Part shown: positions 1 to 8,187 of the stretch, piece by piece
How the letters are laid out: every line of letters starts with the position of its first letter
Position numbering within the stretch: position 1 is the first letter of the stretch
DNA from: Streptomyces sp. DH12
GTDB lineage: Bacteria > Actinomycetota > Actinomycetes > Streptomycetales > Streptomycetaceae
Length of the DNA: 64,000 bases
Assembly (NCBI RefSeq): GCF_020873895.1
Contig: NZ_JAHWGT010000024.1
Span: 1 to 64,000, forward strand
Reading direction: 5' to 3'
Program-made: the position numbers and the translations under genes
The notes under the pieces: generated by a model
The model's database searches: none
Seen by the model: the letters and a program-made list of their open reading frames with translations, nothing else
What the model was told of the DNA's origin: nothing

Positions 1-17
1 GCGGCGGACCGGACGGG

Positions 18-102
18 GACCGCGGACCGGCAGCCGGCGGCAGGCCGGACCGGGACCGCGGACCGGCAGCCGGCGGCAGGCCGGACCGGGCCCGCGGACC
101 GG
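18..102. repeat. 36-bp tandem repeat, two full copies plus a partial third
   Basis: A 36-bp unit starting gaccgcggaccggcagccgg occurs at 18-53 and again without change at 54-89, followed by a partial third copy. The period is a multiple of three, so it could encode a 12-residue repeat in the tail of a gene lying left of the window, but no reading frame can be confirmed because the window starts here. Confidence 0.8.
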
Positions 103-182
103 GTGCAAGTGACGGGCCCGGCACGGACGACGGGCCGGGCATCGGGTCCGGTGCGGCCGGGCGGCCGGGCGCCGGCGGGTGG

Positions 183-1148
183 GTGGGACGGCGGGCGCGG
201 TGGGGGCGGGACGCGCGCGGGCGGTCGGCCTGGTCGCGGGGACGCCTGGTGGCCGCTCTCGCCGCGCTCGTCGCCTGGCTGATCGTGTTCCACGGGACCG
301 TACCGGACCTGCCCGGCCGTCCGGCGAGCCTGCTGGAGGCGCTCCTGCCGTGGCTCGGCCTGACCGTGCCCGTCCTCGTGGTGGCCGCCCTCGGGCGCCG
401 CTCGGCCGTCGCGCTGCTCGCCGCCCTGCTGCCGGCCGCGGCGTGGGCCGGCCACTTCGGGGACCGGCTGCTGCCCGCTTCGGCGGGGCCGTACGACCTC
501 ACGGTGGTGCAGCACAACGTCAGCGACGAGAACGCCGACCCCGCCGGCACCGCCCGGTCGCTCACGGCCGCCGGGGCGGAGCTGATCGCCCTGGAGGAGG
601 TCACCCCGGCGGCGCTCCCCGCGTACCGCGCGGCCCTCGCGGAGCGCTACCCGCACCACGCGGTGCGCGGCACGGTCGGGTTGTGGTCGGTGTACCCGCT
701 CAGCGACGTACGGGCCCCGGACATCCGGCCCCCGGGCGTCGGCGCCGGGTGGCGGCGCGCGCTGCGGGCGACGGCGACCACCCCGCACGGCGAGCTCGCG
801 GTGTACGTGGCGCACCTGCCCTCCGTACGGCTCACCGCGCGGCGCGGCTTCGACTGCGTCCGCCGCGACGCGAGCGCCGAACTGCTGGGGGCCGCCCTGG
901 CGGCCGAGCGACTGGACCGGGTCATCCTGCTCGGCGACCTCAACGGCACCGTCGACGAGCGCGGCCTCGCGCCGCTCACCGCGCGACTCGACACCGCGCG
1001 CTCCCGACCGGCCTTCAGCTGGCCCGCGTCCGCGCCCCTGGCCCGGATCGACCAGGTCCTCGCCCGCCGCTCGGAGGTGACGCACGTGTGGACCCTGCCC
1101 CGGACCGGCTCCGACCACCTGCCGGTGGCGGCACGCCTCCGGCACTGA
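183..1148 (+). CDS. Endonuclease/exonuclease/phosphatase-family membrane protein
   Basis: 321-residue protein. Three hydrophobic helices lie near residues 22-40, 50-68 and 74-92; the rest forms an EEP (DNase I/AP endonuclease-like) domain beginning about residue 103. The fold's signature motifs are present in order: QHNV, the catalytic LEEV glutamate, GDLNG, and the C-terminal SDHLPV. In the family these residues bind a divalent metal and hydrolyse phosphodiesters; actinobacterial members with this membrane layout act outside the cell on unknown substrates. The GTG start at 183 is the earliest in frame and has no strong ribosome site, so the true start may lie a few codons downstream. The gene stands alone, 190 bp before the PadR operon. 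The family assignment is solid; substrate (DNA, lipid or sugar phosphate) cannot be told. Confidence 0.85.
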   Translation: MGRRARWGRDARGRSAWSRGRLVAALAALVAWLIVFHGTVPDLPGRPASLLEALLPWLGLTVPVLVVAALGRRSAVALLAALLPAAAWAGHFGDRLLPASAGPYDLTVVQHNVSDENADPAGTARSLTAAGAELIALEEVTPAALPAYRAALAERYPHHAVRGTVGLWSVYPLSDVRAPDIRPPGVGAGWRRALRATATTPHGELAVYVAHLPSVRLTARRGFDCVRRDASAELLGAALAAERLDRVILLGDLNGTVDERGLAPLTARLDTARSRPAFSWPASAPLARIDQVLARRSEVTHVWTLPRTGSDHLPVAARLRH

Positions 1149-1195
1149 CCGCCGAGGGTGCCACGAGCCGCCGACGGCCGGGCGCCACCGCGGAG

Positions 1196-1282
1196 CCCCG
1201 ACGCCCGGACACCGGGTCACCCGAAGGCCGGACGCCCGAAGGTCCGGACGCCCGGACACCCGAAGGCCCGGACGCCCACACG
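1196..1282. repeat. Degenerate tandem repeat of a gaaggcccggacgccc-like unit
   Basis: Between the EEP gene and padR the sequence repeats variants of ggacgcccgaaggcccgg and ggacacccgaagg four to five times. It lies just upstream of the PadR operator and codes for nothing convincing. It probably arose by slippage. Confidence 0.7.
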
Positions 1283-1298
1283 GCCGGATCAGGCCAGC

Positions 1299-1328
1299 TA
1301 TACAGCACGTGTATACGCAGGGCGTATA
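1299..1328. promoter_or_regulatory. PadR-type operator, two overlapping palindromes
   Basis: Two inverted repeats overlap directly upstream of padR. TATAC-N7-GTATA spans 1299-1315, and a perfect 7-3-7 repeat, TATACGC-AGG-GCGTATA, spans 1312-1328. The second ends 9 bp before the padR start codon at 1338. Placement and A/T-rich half-sites in GC-rich DNA fit an autoregulatory operator for the PadR-family repressor encoded next to it. Binding is inferred. Confidence 0.75.
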
Positions 1329-1337
1329 GTGAGGCCC

Positions 1338-1871
1338 ATGTCCATCGGTCACACCCTCCTCGGCCTCCTGGAGGCCGGCCCGCGCCACGGCTACGACCTC
1401 AAGCGGGCCTTCGACGAGAAGTTCGGCCACGACCGGCCGCTCCATTACGGGCAGGTCTACTCGACCATGTCCCGGCTCCTGAAGAACGGGCTCGTCGAGG
1501 TCGACGCCGTCGAGCCGGGCGAAGGCCCCGAACGCAAGCGGTACGCGATCACCGAGGCCGGCGTCACCGACGTCGAGCGGTGGCTCACCAGCGCTGAGAA
1601 GCCGGAGCCGTACCTCCAGTCGACGCTGTACACCAAGGTCGTGCTCGCCCTGCTCACCGGGCGCAGCGCCACCGAGCTGCTCGACACCCAGCGCGCCGAG
1701 CACCTGCGGCTGATGCGCGAGCTGACCCGCCGCAAGAAGGGCGGCGATCTGGCCGACCAACTGATCTGCGACCACGCCCTGTTCCACCTCGAGGCCGACC
1801 TGCGGTGGCTGGAACTGACCGCCGCGCGCCTGGACCAGCTGGCCGAGACGATCCGGGGAGCGGCACGATGA
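1338..1871 (+). CDS. PadR-family transcriptional regulator
   Basis: 177-residue protein with an N-terminal winged helix (opening MSIGHTLLGLLEAGPRHGYDLK, then the conserved GQVYSTMSRLLKNGLVE recognition region, residues about 1-80) and a C-terminal helical domain of the Vir_act_alpha_C kind used for dimerisation (about 95-177). PadR proteins repress exporter genes and release DNA on binding a drug or phenolic ligand. Here the gene is followed, by ATGA overlap, by an ABC ATPase and an FtsX-type permease, so it very likely controls that transporter and itself through the palindrome immediately upstream. The ATG at 1338 begins the conserved PadR N terminus; longer in-frame extensions run back through repeat DNA and the operator and are rejected. 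Confidence 0.93.
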   Translation: MSIGHTLLGLLEAGPRHGYDLKRAFDEKFGHDRPLHYGQVYSTMSRLLKNGLVEVDAVEPGEGPERKRYAITEAGVTDVERWLTSAEKPEPYLQSTLYTKVVLALLTGRSATELLDTQRAEHLRLMRELTRRKKGGDLADQLICDHALFHLEADLRWLELTAARLDQLAETIRGAAR

Positions 1872-2599
1872 CGGCGCGCGGACCCGCGGCACCGGACGCG
1901 GGCGGCGGCGGGGCGGGCGCCCCGGCGCCGCTGCTGCGCGCCGAGGGCCTGGGCAAGGCGTACGGGCCGACGACCGCCCTGGCCGGGGCGTCGCTGACCG
2001 TGCGGGCCGGCGAGGTCGTCGCCGTCATGGGCCCCTCCGGCTCGGGCAAGTCGACGCTGCTGCACTGCCTGGCCGGGATCGTCCGCCCCGACTCCGGCAC
2101 GGTCGCCTACGACGGGCGGGAGCTGACCGCCCTGTCGGACGCCCGCCTGAGCGCGTTGCGCCGGGGCGATTTCGGGTTCGTGTTCCAGTTCGGCCGGCTG
2201 GTGCCCGAGCTGACCTGCGCGGAGAACGTCGCCCTGCCGCTGCGGCTGGCCGGCGAGCGCCGAAGGTCCGCCGAGCGGCGGGCGGTGGAGTGGCTGGAGC
2301 GCCTGGAGACCGCCGGCATCGCCGGCAAGCGGCCCGGGGAGGTCTCCGGCGGGCAGGGCCAGCGGGTCGCGGTCGCCCGCGCCCTGGTCACCGCGCCCCG
2401 GGTGGTCTTCGCCGACGAGCCGACCGGCGCCCTCGACTCGCTCAACGGCGAACGGGTGCTGGAGCTGCTCACCGACGCCGCCCGGGACACCGGCGCCGCC
2501 GTCGTCCTCGTCACGCACGAGGCGCGGGTCGCCGCGTACGCGGACCGCGAGGTCGTCGTGCGCGACGGCCGGGTGCGGGACCTGGCGGGTGTGGCGTGA
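1868..2599 (+). CDS. ABC transporter ATP-binding protein (MacB/LolD type)
   Basis: 243-residue nucleotide-binding protein. After a 20-residue Gly/Ala/Pro-rich leader it shows Walker A GPSGSGKST, the Q-loop region FVFQFGRLVPELT, the ABC signature VSGGQGQR, Walker B VVFADEP followed by TGALDS, and the H-loop VLVTHE. The ADEPTGALDS signature is typical of the MacB/FtsE/LolD branch, whose partner permeases are FtsX-like mechanotransmission proteins rather than pore-forming exporters. The start overlaps the padR stop by 4 nt, and the stop overlaps the GTG of the permease gene, so the three proteins are translationally coupled. Likely role is drug or antimicrobial-peptide resistance or lipoprotein handling. 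Confidence 0.95.
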   Translation: MTARGPAAPDAGGGGAGAPAPLLRAEGLGKAYGPTTALAGASLTVRAGEVVAVMGPSGSGKSTLLHCLAGIVRPDSGTVAYDGRELTALSDARLSALRRGDFGFVFQFGRLVPELTCAENVALPLRLAGERRRSAERRAVEWLERLETAGIAGKRPGEVSGGQGQRVAVARALVTAPRVVFADEPTGALDSLNGERVLELLTDAARDTGAAVVLVTHEARVAAYADREVVVRDGRVRDLAGVA

Positions 2600-4929
2600 C
2601 CGGTCCGCGCGGCGCCGTCCGCGACCTCCTGCTCGGCGCGCGGTTCGCCGTCACGGGCGGCCGCCGCTCCTGGGCGCGTACGGCCCTCACGGCGGTCGGG
2701 GTGGGGCTCGGCGTGGCCCTGCTGCTCGTCGCCGCGTCGATCCCGCACATGCTGGACGGCCGGGAGGCCCGCACCGACGGGCGGCAGGTGTCCTTCGACG
2801 AGGCGCCCGTCTCGGCCCGCTCCTTCCGGTACGTCGAACTCTCCACCCTCTACCGCGCGGACACCGTCCACGGCGTCGCCCTGCGCCCCGACGGACCGGA
2901 CGCCCCCGTACCGCCGGGCCTCGCCGCGCTGCCGGGGCCGGGCGAGATGGCCGTGTCGCCCGCCCTCGCCGAACTGCTCGCCTCGCCGGAGGGGGCGCTG
3001 CTGAAGGACCGCTTCCCCTACCGGCAGGTCGGCACCATCGGGGACGCGGGCCTCGCCGGGCCCGGAGAGTTGTTCCTGTACGCCCACGACCCGGCGGTCG
3101 CCGACGCGCCGCGGGCCGGGCGCGCGGACCGGTTCGGGCAGGGCACCGGGGAGCGGCCCCTGGAGGGTCCGCTGCTGCTGGTCGTGATCCTCGCCTGCGT
3201 CGTGCTGCTGCTGCCGGTCCTGGTGTTCGTGGCGGTGGCGGTCCGCTTCGGCGGGGAGCAGCGCGACCGGCGGCTGGCCGCGCTGCGGCTGGTCGGCGCC
3301 GACGCGGGCACGACGCGGCGCGCCGCCGCGGGCGAGGCGCTGGCGGGGGCGGTGCTCGGCATGGTGGTGGGCGGGGTGTTCTTCCTGCTGGGCCGGGAGT
3401 TCGCGGGCCGGGTCACGGTGTGGAACGTCAACGCCTTCCCGGGCGACATCGTCCCGGAGCCCGCGCTCGCGGCCGCCGTGGTGTCGGCGGTGCCGCTGTG
3501 CGCGCTCGTCGTGACCCTGCTCGCGCTGCGCGGGGTCGTCGTCGAGCCGCTGGGTGTCGTACGCGGCGGCGCGCCGCGGCCCCGGCGGCTGTGGTGGCGC
3601 CTGGTGCTCGCCGCGTCCGGCCTGGCGCTGCTGCTCCCCGCGGGGCGGCTGTACGGCGAGGACACGACGTACGACACCTACCGCGTCGCGGTGGGCGCGC
3701 TGCTGGCGCTGACGGGGTTCACCGCGCTGCTGCCCTGGCTGGTGGAGGCGGCCGTGCGGCCGCTGCGCGGCGGCCCGCCGTCCTGGCAGCTCGCCGTGCG
3801 CCGGTTGCAGCTGGGCAGCGGTACGGCAGCCCGCGCGGTCGGCGGGATCGTCGTCGCGGCCGCCGGGGCCATCGCCCTGCTGATGGTGTTCGGCGCGGTG
3901 CAGAGCGACTTCATGCGGCCGACGACCATGGACGTGGCCCGCGCCCAGTTGCGCGTGTGGTCGGCCTCGGGGGACGTCCGGACGGCGCGCGAGCTGATCG
4001 ACGAGGTGGGCGCGGCGCCTGGCGTGGAGGGCGTCGTCGGCCTCGTGGAGGCGGGCGCTCGGCGGCCCGGCCCGCTGCGCGCCGGCGAGAGCTTCGTCCC
4101 GCGGACCGCGCTGACCGTCGCGGAGTGCCCGTCCCTGCGCGAGCTGGGCGAGCTGCCCTCCTGCCGGGACGGCGACGTCTTCATCGCCCGCACCCACGGT
4201 GTGGAGGGGCCGGACGACGCGTACCTCGCCGAGACGGCGCGCCCCGGCGCGCTGGTGGACCTGCGCGACGAGGACGAGCGGCCGGTGCTGTGGCGCGTCC
4301 CGGCGACGGCCCGGCTGGTGGACGCCCGCCGCGACCCGATGGGCGAGATGCCCTTCGGGATCTACGCCACGCCCGGCGTGCTGGACGCGGCGGCGCTTCC
4401 GGCGGACGCCGAGACGGTGGCGATGGTCCGGCTGGACCCGGCCGTGGCGGACGCGGCCGAGCACGCGCGGAACGCGGCGGCGCGGGTCGATCCGCTGGCC
4501 CGGGTGCGGGCCCTCCAGGACGTCGAGCGGGACGGGCGGTACACCAGCGTCCGCAGGGGCGTGCTGGCCGCCGCCTCGGCGACGATGGGGCTGATCGCAC
4601 TGTCCCTGCTGGTGTCGATGGTGGAGCAGCTGCGGGAGCGCCGCGGGCCGCTCGCCGCGCTGGTCGCCTTCGGGACGCGCCGTTCGACGCTCGGCTGGTC
4701 GGTGCTGTGGCAGACGGCGCTGCCGGTCGGACTGGGGCTGGTGATCTCCGTGGCGGGCGGCCTGGCGCTGGGGGCCGCGCTGCTGCGGATGATCGACAAG
4801 ACGGTGGTCGACTGGTGGGTGTTCCTGCCGGTGGTCGGGGTGGGCGCGGGACTGGTGCTCGTGGTCACGCTGCTGAGCCTGCCGGCGCTGTGGCGCCTGA
4901 TGCGCCCGGACGGCCTGCGCACGGAGTGA
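2596..4929 (+). CDS. FtsX-like ABC transporter permease
   Basis: 777-residue permease. A hydrophobic helix near the N terminus (ALTAVGVGLGVALLLVA) precedes an extracytoplasmic region; then comes a cluster of helices (LLLVVILACVVLLLPVLVFVAVAV and following, about residues 190-330), a second membrane/periplasmic module and three C-terminal helices. This is the duplicated FtsX arrangement seen in large actinobacterial MacB-type permeases. The GTG start forms a GTGA overlap with the stop of the ATPase gene; an upstream in-frame extension would run antiparallel inside the ATPase gene and is rejected. It is the membrane half of the PadR-regulated transporter; substrate unknown. Confidence 0.92.
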   Translation: MTGPRGAVRDLLLGARFAVTGGRRSWARTALTAVGVGLGVALLLVAASIPHMLDGREARTDGRQVSFDEAPVSARSFRYVELSTLYRADTVHGVALRPDGPDAPVPPGLAALPGPGEMAVSPALAELLASPEGALLKDRFPYRQVGTIGDAGLAGPGELFLYAHDPAVADAPRAGRADRFGQGTGERPLEGPLLLVVILACVVLLLPVLVFVAVAVRFGGEQRDRRLAALRLVGADAGTTRRAAAGEALAGAVLGMVVGGVFFLLGREFAGRVTVWNVNAFPGDIVPEPALAAAVVSAVPLCALVVTLLALRGVVVEPLGVVRGGAPRPRRLWWRLVLAASGLALLLPAGRLYGEDTTYDTYRVAVGALLALTGFTALLPWLVEAAVRPLRGGPPSWQLAVRRLQLGSGTAARAVGGIVVAAAGAIALLMVFGAVQSDFMRPTTMDVARAQLRVWSASGDVRTARELIDEVGAAPGVEGVVGLVEAGARRPGPLRAGESFVPRTALTVAECPSLRELGELPSCRDGDVFIARTHGVEGPDDAYLAETARPGALVDLRDEDERPVLWRVPATARLVDARRDPMGEMPFGIYATPGVLDAAALPADAETVAMVRLDPAVADAAEHARNAAARVDPLARVRALQDVERDGRYTSVRRGVLAAASATMGLIALSLLVSMVEQLRERRGPLAALVAFGTRRSTLGWSVLWQTALPVGLGLVISVAGGLALGAALLRMIDKTVVDWWVFLPVVGVGAGLVLVVTLLSLPALWRLMRPDGLRTE

Positions 4930-4943
4930 CCCGCGCCCCCACC

Positions 4944-4971
4944 GCCGTCGGGCCGGGGGCGGGCCGACGGC
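4944..4971. terminator. Hairpin between convergent permease and oxyR genes
   Basis: An 8-bp stem, gccgtcgg (4944-4951) pairing with ccgacggc (4964-4971), lies between the two convergent stop codons. There is no U-run, which is usual for GC-rich actinobacterial terminators. Confidence 0.45.
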
Positions 4972-5004
4972 CGCGGCGGTCGGGCCCCCGGCCGTCCGGC
5001 GTCC

Positions 5005-5961
5005 TCAGGGGGCGTCGGCAGGGACGATCCGGACGGGCAGCGGGGCCAGGGCCTCGCGCAGGGCTCCGGCCAGCTCCTCGAACTCCGCCTGGCGGGCCGC
5101 CCCGGTCCGCATGGCGAGGGCGATCCGCCGGGAGGGGGCGGGGTCGGCGAAGTACCCGGTGGCCAGGCTGGGGTTGCGGCCGGTCTCCACCTTCACGGCG
5201 GTGCGCGGCAGCAGGGTCACGCCCAGCCCGCCGGCCACGAGCTGCACCAGCGTCGACAGGCCGGCCGCCGTCGTCGTCACGGCGGCGCCGTCCGTGCGGC
5301 CGGCCTCCCGGCAGATGTCGAGGGCCTGGTCGCGCAGGCAGTGGCCCTCGTCGAGGAGGAGCAGGTGCAGCTCGCGCAGCGCGTCGCGCGGTATGTCGGT
5401 ACGGCCCCCGAGCCGGTGGTCGTCCGGGGTGACCAGGACGAAGTCCTCGTCGAAGAGCGGCAGCTCGGTGACGCCCGGCACGCCGAGCGGCACGGCCAGC
5501 AGCAGCACGTCCAGCCGCCCGGCGGCGAGCCCCTCCACCAGCGAGTACGTCTGCTCCTCGTGCACCTGGAGGTCGAGGTCGGGGTACCGCTCGTGGACCA
5601 GGCGCAGGACGGTCGGCAGCAGGTACGGCGCGACGGTCGGGATGACGCCGAGCCGCAGCACGCCCGTGAAGGGCGCCTGGACGGCCTCCGCCTCCTCCAG
5701 CAGCTCGCCCACCGCCTCCAGCACCGCCTTCGCCCGCACCGCGAGGCGCTCCCCGGCCGGGGAGAGCAGCACCCTGCGGGTCGTACGCTCCAGGAGCTGG
5801 ACACCGAGTGCCTCTTCGAGTGCCGAAACCGCGCCCGAGAGCGCGGGCTGGCTCATGCCGATGGCGGCCGCCGCGTCCCTGAAGTGGAGGTGCTCGGCGA
5901 CTGCCACGAACGCGCGCAGCTGCGCCAGGCTGGGCTGTTTACCCTTTTGTAGGGATGTCAT
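5005..5961 (-). CDS. oxyR: Hydrogen-peroxide-sensing LysR regulator OxyR
   Basis: 318-residue LysR-family activator: winged helix at about residues 8-70 (LAQLRAFVAVAEHLHFRDAAAAIGMSQPALS) and a periplasmic-binding-like sensor domain beyond 90. The redox centre of OxyR is intact: GHCLRDQALDIC contains both cysteines that form the regulatory disulfide in E. coli OxyR. It is divergent from ahpC-ahpD, the classical OxyR targets, across 142 bp. The ATG at 5961 starts MTSLQKGKQPSLAQLR and is preceded by cctccatgac-type purines on the coding strand; the longer in-frame ORF would cross the promoter region and is rejected. Expected role is activation of peroxide defence on oxidation, and autoregulation. 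Confidence 0.95.
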   Translation of the reverse strand: MTSLQKGKQPSLAQLRAFVAVAEHLHFRDAAAAIGMSQPALSGAVSALEEALGVQLLERTTRRVLLSPAGERLAVRAKAVLEAVGELLEEAEAVQAPFTGVLRLGVIPTVAPYLLPTVLRLVHERYPDLDLQVHEEQTYSLVEGLAAGRLDVLLLAVPLGVPGVTELPLFDEDFVLVTPDDHRLGGRTDIPRDALRELHLLLLDEGHCLRDQALDICREAGRTDGAAVTTTAAGLSTLVQLVAGGLGVTLLPRTAVKVETGRNPSLATGYFADPAPSRRIALAMRTGAARQAEFEELAGALREALAPLPVRIVPADAP

Positions 5962-5973
5962 GGAGGAGACCAC

Positions 5974-5992
5974 TGATAACCGCCTTCGATCA
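5974..5992. promoter_or_regulatory. Candidate OxyR operator in the oxyR-ahpC divergent promoter
   Basis: TGAT at 5974-5977 and ATCA at 5989-5992 form a TGAT-N11-ATCA dyad, the T-N11-A geometry of LysR-type sites, 13 bp upstream of the oxyR start. A further TGATCA palindrome lies at 6018-6023 nearer ahpC. The assignment rests on position and symmetry. Confidence 0.55.
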
Positions 5993-6103
5993 ACGCGACC
6001 CAGTCTAGCTATTTCCCTGATCAATGCACGCCGTGCCATGCTGGCGATCGTCCAACCCCCACGGATGACCCCACAAGGGAAATCCCCGCCACTAGGAGAG
6101 CGT

Positions 6104-6658
6104 GTGCTCACTGTCGGTGACCAGTTCCCCACGTACGACCTGACCGCCTGTGTGTCGCTCGAGAGCGGCAAGGAGTTCGCGCAGATCGACCACAAGTCCT
6201 ACGAGGGCAAGTGGCGCGTGGTGTTCTTCTGGCCGAAGGACTTCACCTTCGTCTGCCCGACCGAGATCGCCGCGTTCGGCAAGCTGAACGACGAGTTCGC
6301 GGACCGCGACGCGCAGGTCCTCGGCGTCTCCGGCGACTCGGAGTTCGTGCACCACGCCTGGCGCAAGGACCACGACGACCTGCGTGACCTGCCCTTCCCG
6401 ATGCTGGCCGACTCCAAGCACGAGCTGATGCGCGCGTGCGGCGTCGAGGGCGAGGACGGCTTCGCGCAGCGCGCCGTCTTCATCGTCGACCCGAACAACG
6501 AGATCCAGTTCGCCATGGTGACCGCCGGCTCCGTCGGCCGGAACCCCAAGGAGGTCCTGCGGGTCCTGGACGCCCTGCAGACCGACGAGCTGTGCCCCTG
6601 CAACTGGAGCAAGGGCGACGAGACCCTCGACCCGGTCGCGCTGCTGGCCGGCGAGTGA
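6104..6658 (+). CDS. ahpC: Alkyl hydroperoxide reductase, peroxiredoxin AhpC
   Basis: 184-residue typical 2-Cys peroxiredoxin. The peroxidatic cysteine is C51 in FTFVCPTE, and the C-terminal CPC (C164, C166) holds the resolving cysteine. It reduces H2O2, organic peroxides and peroxynitrite in the cytoplasm; in actinobacteria electrons come from AhpD with lipoamide proteins rather than AhpF. GTG at 6104 follows an AGGAG site at 6094-6098. It lies 23 bp before ahpD and is divergent from oxyR, so it should be induced by peroxide through OxyR. Confidence 0.97.
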   Translation: MLTVGDQFPTYDLTACVSLESGKEFAQIDHKSYEGKWRVVFFWPKDFTFVCPTEIAAFGKLNDEFADRDAQVLGVSGDSEFVHHAWRKDHDDLRDLPFPMLADSKHELMRACGVEGEDGFAQRAVFIVDPNNEIQFAMVTAGSVGRNPKEVLRVLDALQTDELCPCNWSKGDETLDPVALLAGE

Positions 6659-6681
6659 CCAACCGGAACGGGTGAACCACC

Positions 6682-7215
6682 ATGTCCCTTGACGCCCTGA
6701 AGTCCGCCGTACCGGACTACGCGAAGGACCTGAAGCTGAACCTCGGCTCGGTCATCGGCAACAGCGACCTCCCCCAGCAGCAGCTGTGGGGCACCGTCCT
6801 CGCCTGCGCGATCGCCTCGCGCTCGCCGAAGGTGCTGGCGGAGCTGGAGCCGGAGGCCCGGGAGAACCTCAAGCCCGAGGCGTACACGGCGGCCAAGTCC
6901 GCGGCCGCCATCATGGCGATGAACAACGTCTTCTACCGTACGCGCCACCTGCTCTCCGACCCGGAGTACGGCACGATGCGCGCCGGTCTGCGGATGAACG
7001 TCATCGGCAACCCGGGTGTGGAGAAGGTCGACTTCGAGCTGTGGTCGCTCGCCGTCTCCGCGATCAACGGCTGCGGCCAGTGCCTCGACTCGCACGAGCA
7101 GGTGCTCCGCAAGGCCGGCGTGGCGCGCGAGACGATCCAGGAGGCGTTCAAGATCGCCGCGGTGATCCAGGCGGTCGGCGCGACGCTGGACGCGGAAGCG
7201 GTGCTCGCCGAGTAG
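6682..7215 (+). CDS. ahpD: Alkyl hydroperoxidase AhpD
   Basis: 177-residue AhpD/carboxymuconolactone-decarboxylase-fold protein. The redox motif C131-GQ-C134 followed by H138 ([11 protein letters not shown]) matches the catalytic centre of Mycobacterium AhpD, which shuttles electrons from lipoylated dihydrolipoamide acyltransferase to AhpC and has weak peroxidase activity of its own. Length and motifs are canonical. The ATG at 6682 is 23 nt after the ahpC stop, and the pair ends in a strong terminator, so ahpCD is a two-gene operon. Confidence 0.97.
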   Translation: MSLDALKSAVPDYAKDLKLNLGSVIGNSDLPQQQLWGTVLACAIASRSPKVLAELEPEARENLKPEAYTAAKSAAAIMAMNNVFYRTRHLLSDPEYGTMRAGLRMNVIGNPGVEKVDFELWSLAVSAINGCGQCLDSHEQVLRKAGVARETIQEAFKIAAVIQAVGATLDAEAVLAE

Positions 7216-7238
7216 TCGGCCGCACGACGCGACGTGGA

Positions 7239-7277
7239 GGAGGGCCCCACCGGCAGCGGATGCCGGTGGGGCCCTCC
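7239..7277. terminator. Bidirectional terminator hairpin after ahpD
   Basis: A perfect 17-bp stem joins 7239-7255 and 7261-7277 across a gcgga loop. It sits 24 bp after the ahpD stop and 13 bp from the stop of the convergent gene at 7291, so it can serve both strands. Confidence 0.9.
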
Positions 7278-7290
7278 CGCGTCCGTGGAC

Positions 7291-8187
7291 TCAGTCGGCG
7301 CCGGGGGTCGGCACGGGCGAGGGGCGGATGCCCTCGGGGGGCGCGCCGCGCAGCACCTCCATCAGCTTCCGCATGTCCTTCACCATGGGCTCCTTCACGC
7401 CGGTCAGCGTGGCGACCGCGTCCTGGTTGGGAGGCTCCGGCACCGCCTCGTCCAGGTCGTACTCCTGCACGACGCTGACGGAGAGGCCGAGGACGGTGTG
7501 CCCGTCCAGCACGACGAGGTCGGCGTACGACTCGCCGTCGCCGAAGTACGCCCGCTCCCCCAGCCCCGCCACCGGCTGCGGCTCGGGCCCCTGCTCGAAC
7601 AGCGACTGGCGCTCCACCGCGTCGAACTCGGCGCCGGGGTCGACCTGCCGGTGCAGCGCGTAGCGGATCGTCACCTCGTACGTCGTGGGCTGCTCGCCGA
7701 TCTGGACGGAGCAGTACGCCCGGTCGAGCGCCGGGTGGCGGGTGGAGTCGTCGCTGGTGGTCGCGCCGCGCTTGCCGAGGGCGGCGACGAGGGAGGTGAG
7801 CGGTGCCTCGGCGCACAGCCCGTCGGTGGCCCGGTAGCCGCCGAGGTCGGGCCCCCGGTCGAGTGCCTGGTGGAGGGTGAGCCCGCCGCCCCACAGGACG
7901 GAGGCCGCCAGGGCCCCGCCGAGCGCCCAGGGCCAGGGCCGGCCGCGCAGGCCGCGGGCGGCGGTCGGGGCGTCGTCGGCCGGTCCGCGCGGTCCGCCGT
8001 CGCCGTCGCCGCCGGGCGGCGGACCGCCGGGACCGCCGGTGTACGGGGCGCCGGCGGGGGGAGCGGACGCGGCGGCGAACGGCCCGGCGCCGCCCGGGAG
8101 GGGCGTCCTGGCGCCGGGGACCCGGCCGGGTCCGGTGTCGCGGACGGGTTCCCCGTCGTCGTCGAGCAGTTCGAGGTCGGATATCAC
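7291..8187 (-). CDS. Membrane-anchored protein of unknown function, coupled to an AI-2E permease gene
   Basis: 298 residues. The first 80 are acidic then Pro/Gly/Ala-rich, followed by one membrane helix (about 84-105, WPWALGGALAASVLWGGGL) and a roughly 190-residue external domain with two cysteines (DGLCAEAP and AYCSVQ). The domain shows no motif I recognise. The GTG at 8187 overlaps the TGA of the upstream permease gene (GTGA), so the two are translated together and may act as a pair. A longer ORF in this frame continues back through the permease gene in the wrong frame and is not the real start. Topology suggests a cytoplasmic N terminus and an outside C terminus. Confidence 0.75.
   Translation of the reverse strand: MISDLELLDDDGEPVRDTGPGRVPGARTPLPGGAGPFAAASAPPAGAPYTGGPGGPPPGGDGDGGPRGPADDAPTAARGLRGRPWPWALGGALAASVLWGGGLTLHQALDRGPDLGGYRATDGLCAEAPLTSLVAALGKRGATTSDDSTRHPALDRAYCSVQIGEQPTTYEVTIRYALHRQVDPGAEFDAVERQSLFEQGPEPQPVAGLGERAYFGDGESYADLVVLDGHTVLGLSVSVVQEYDLDEAVPEPPNQDAVATLTGVKEPMVKDMRKLMEVLRGAPPEGIRPSPVPTPGAD

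Noticed and set aside
1-102. C-terminal repeat of an upstream protein
   Set aside because: The 36-bp period is compatible with coding, but no frame can be tested without sequence to the left.
2107-4464. Long leftward ORF opposite the ABC genes
   Set aside because: His/Gln/Arg-rich shadow of the permease and ATPase genes; codon positions are wrong for GC bias.
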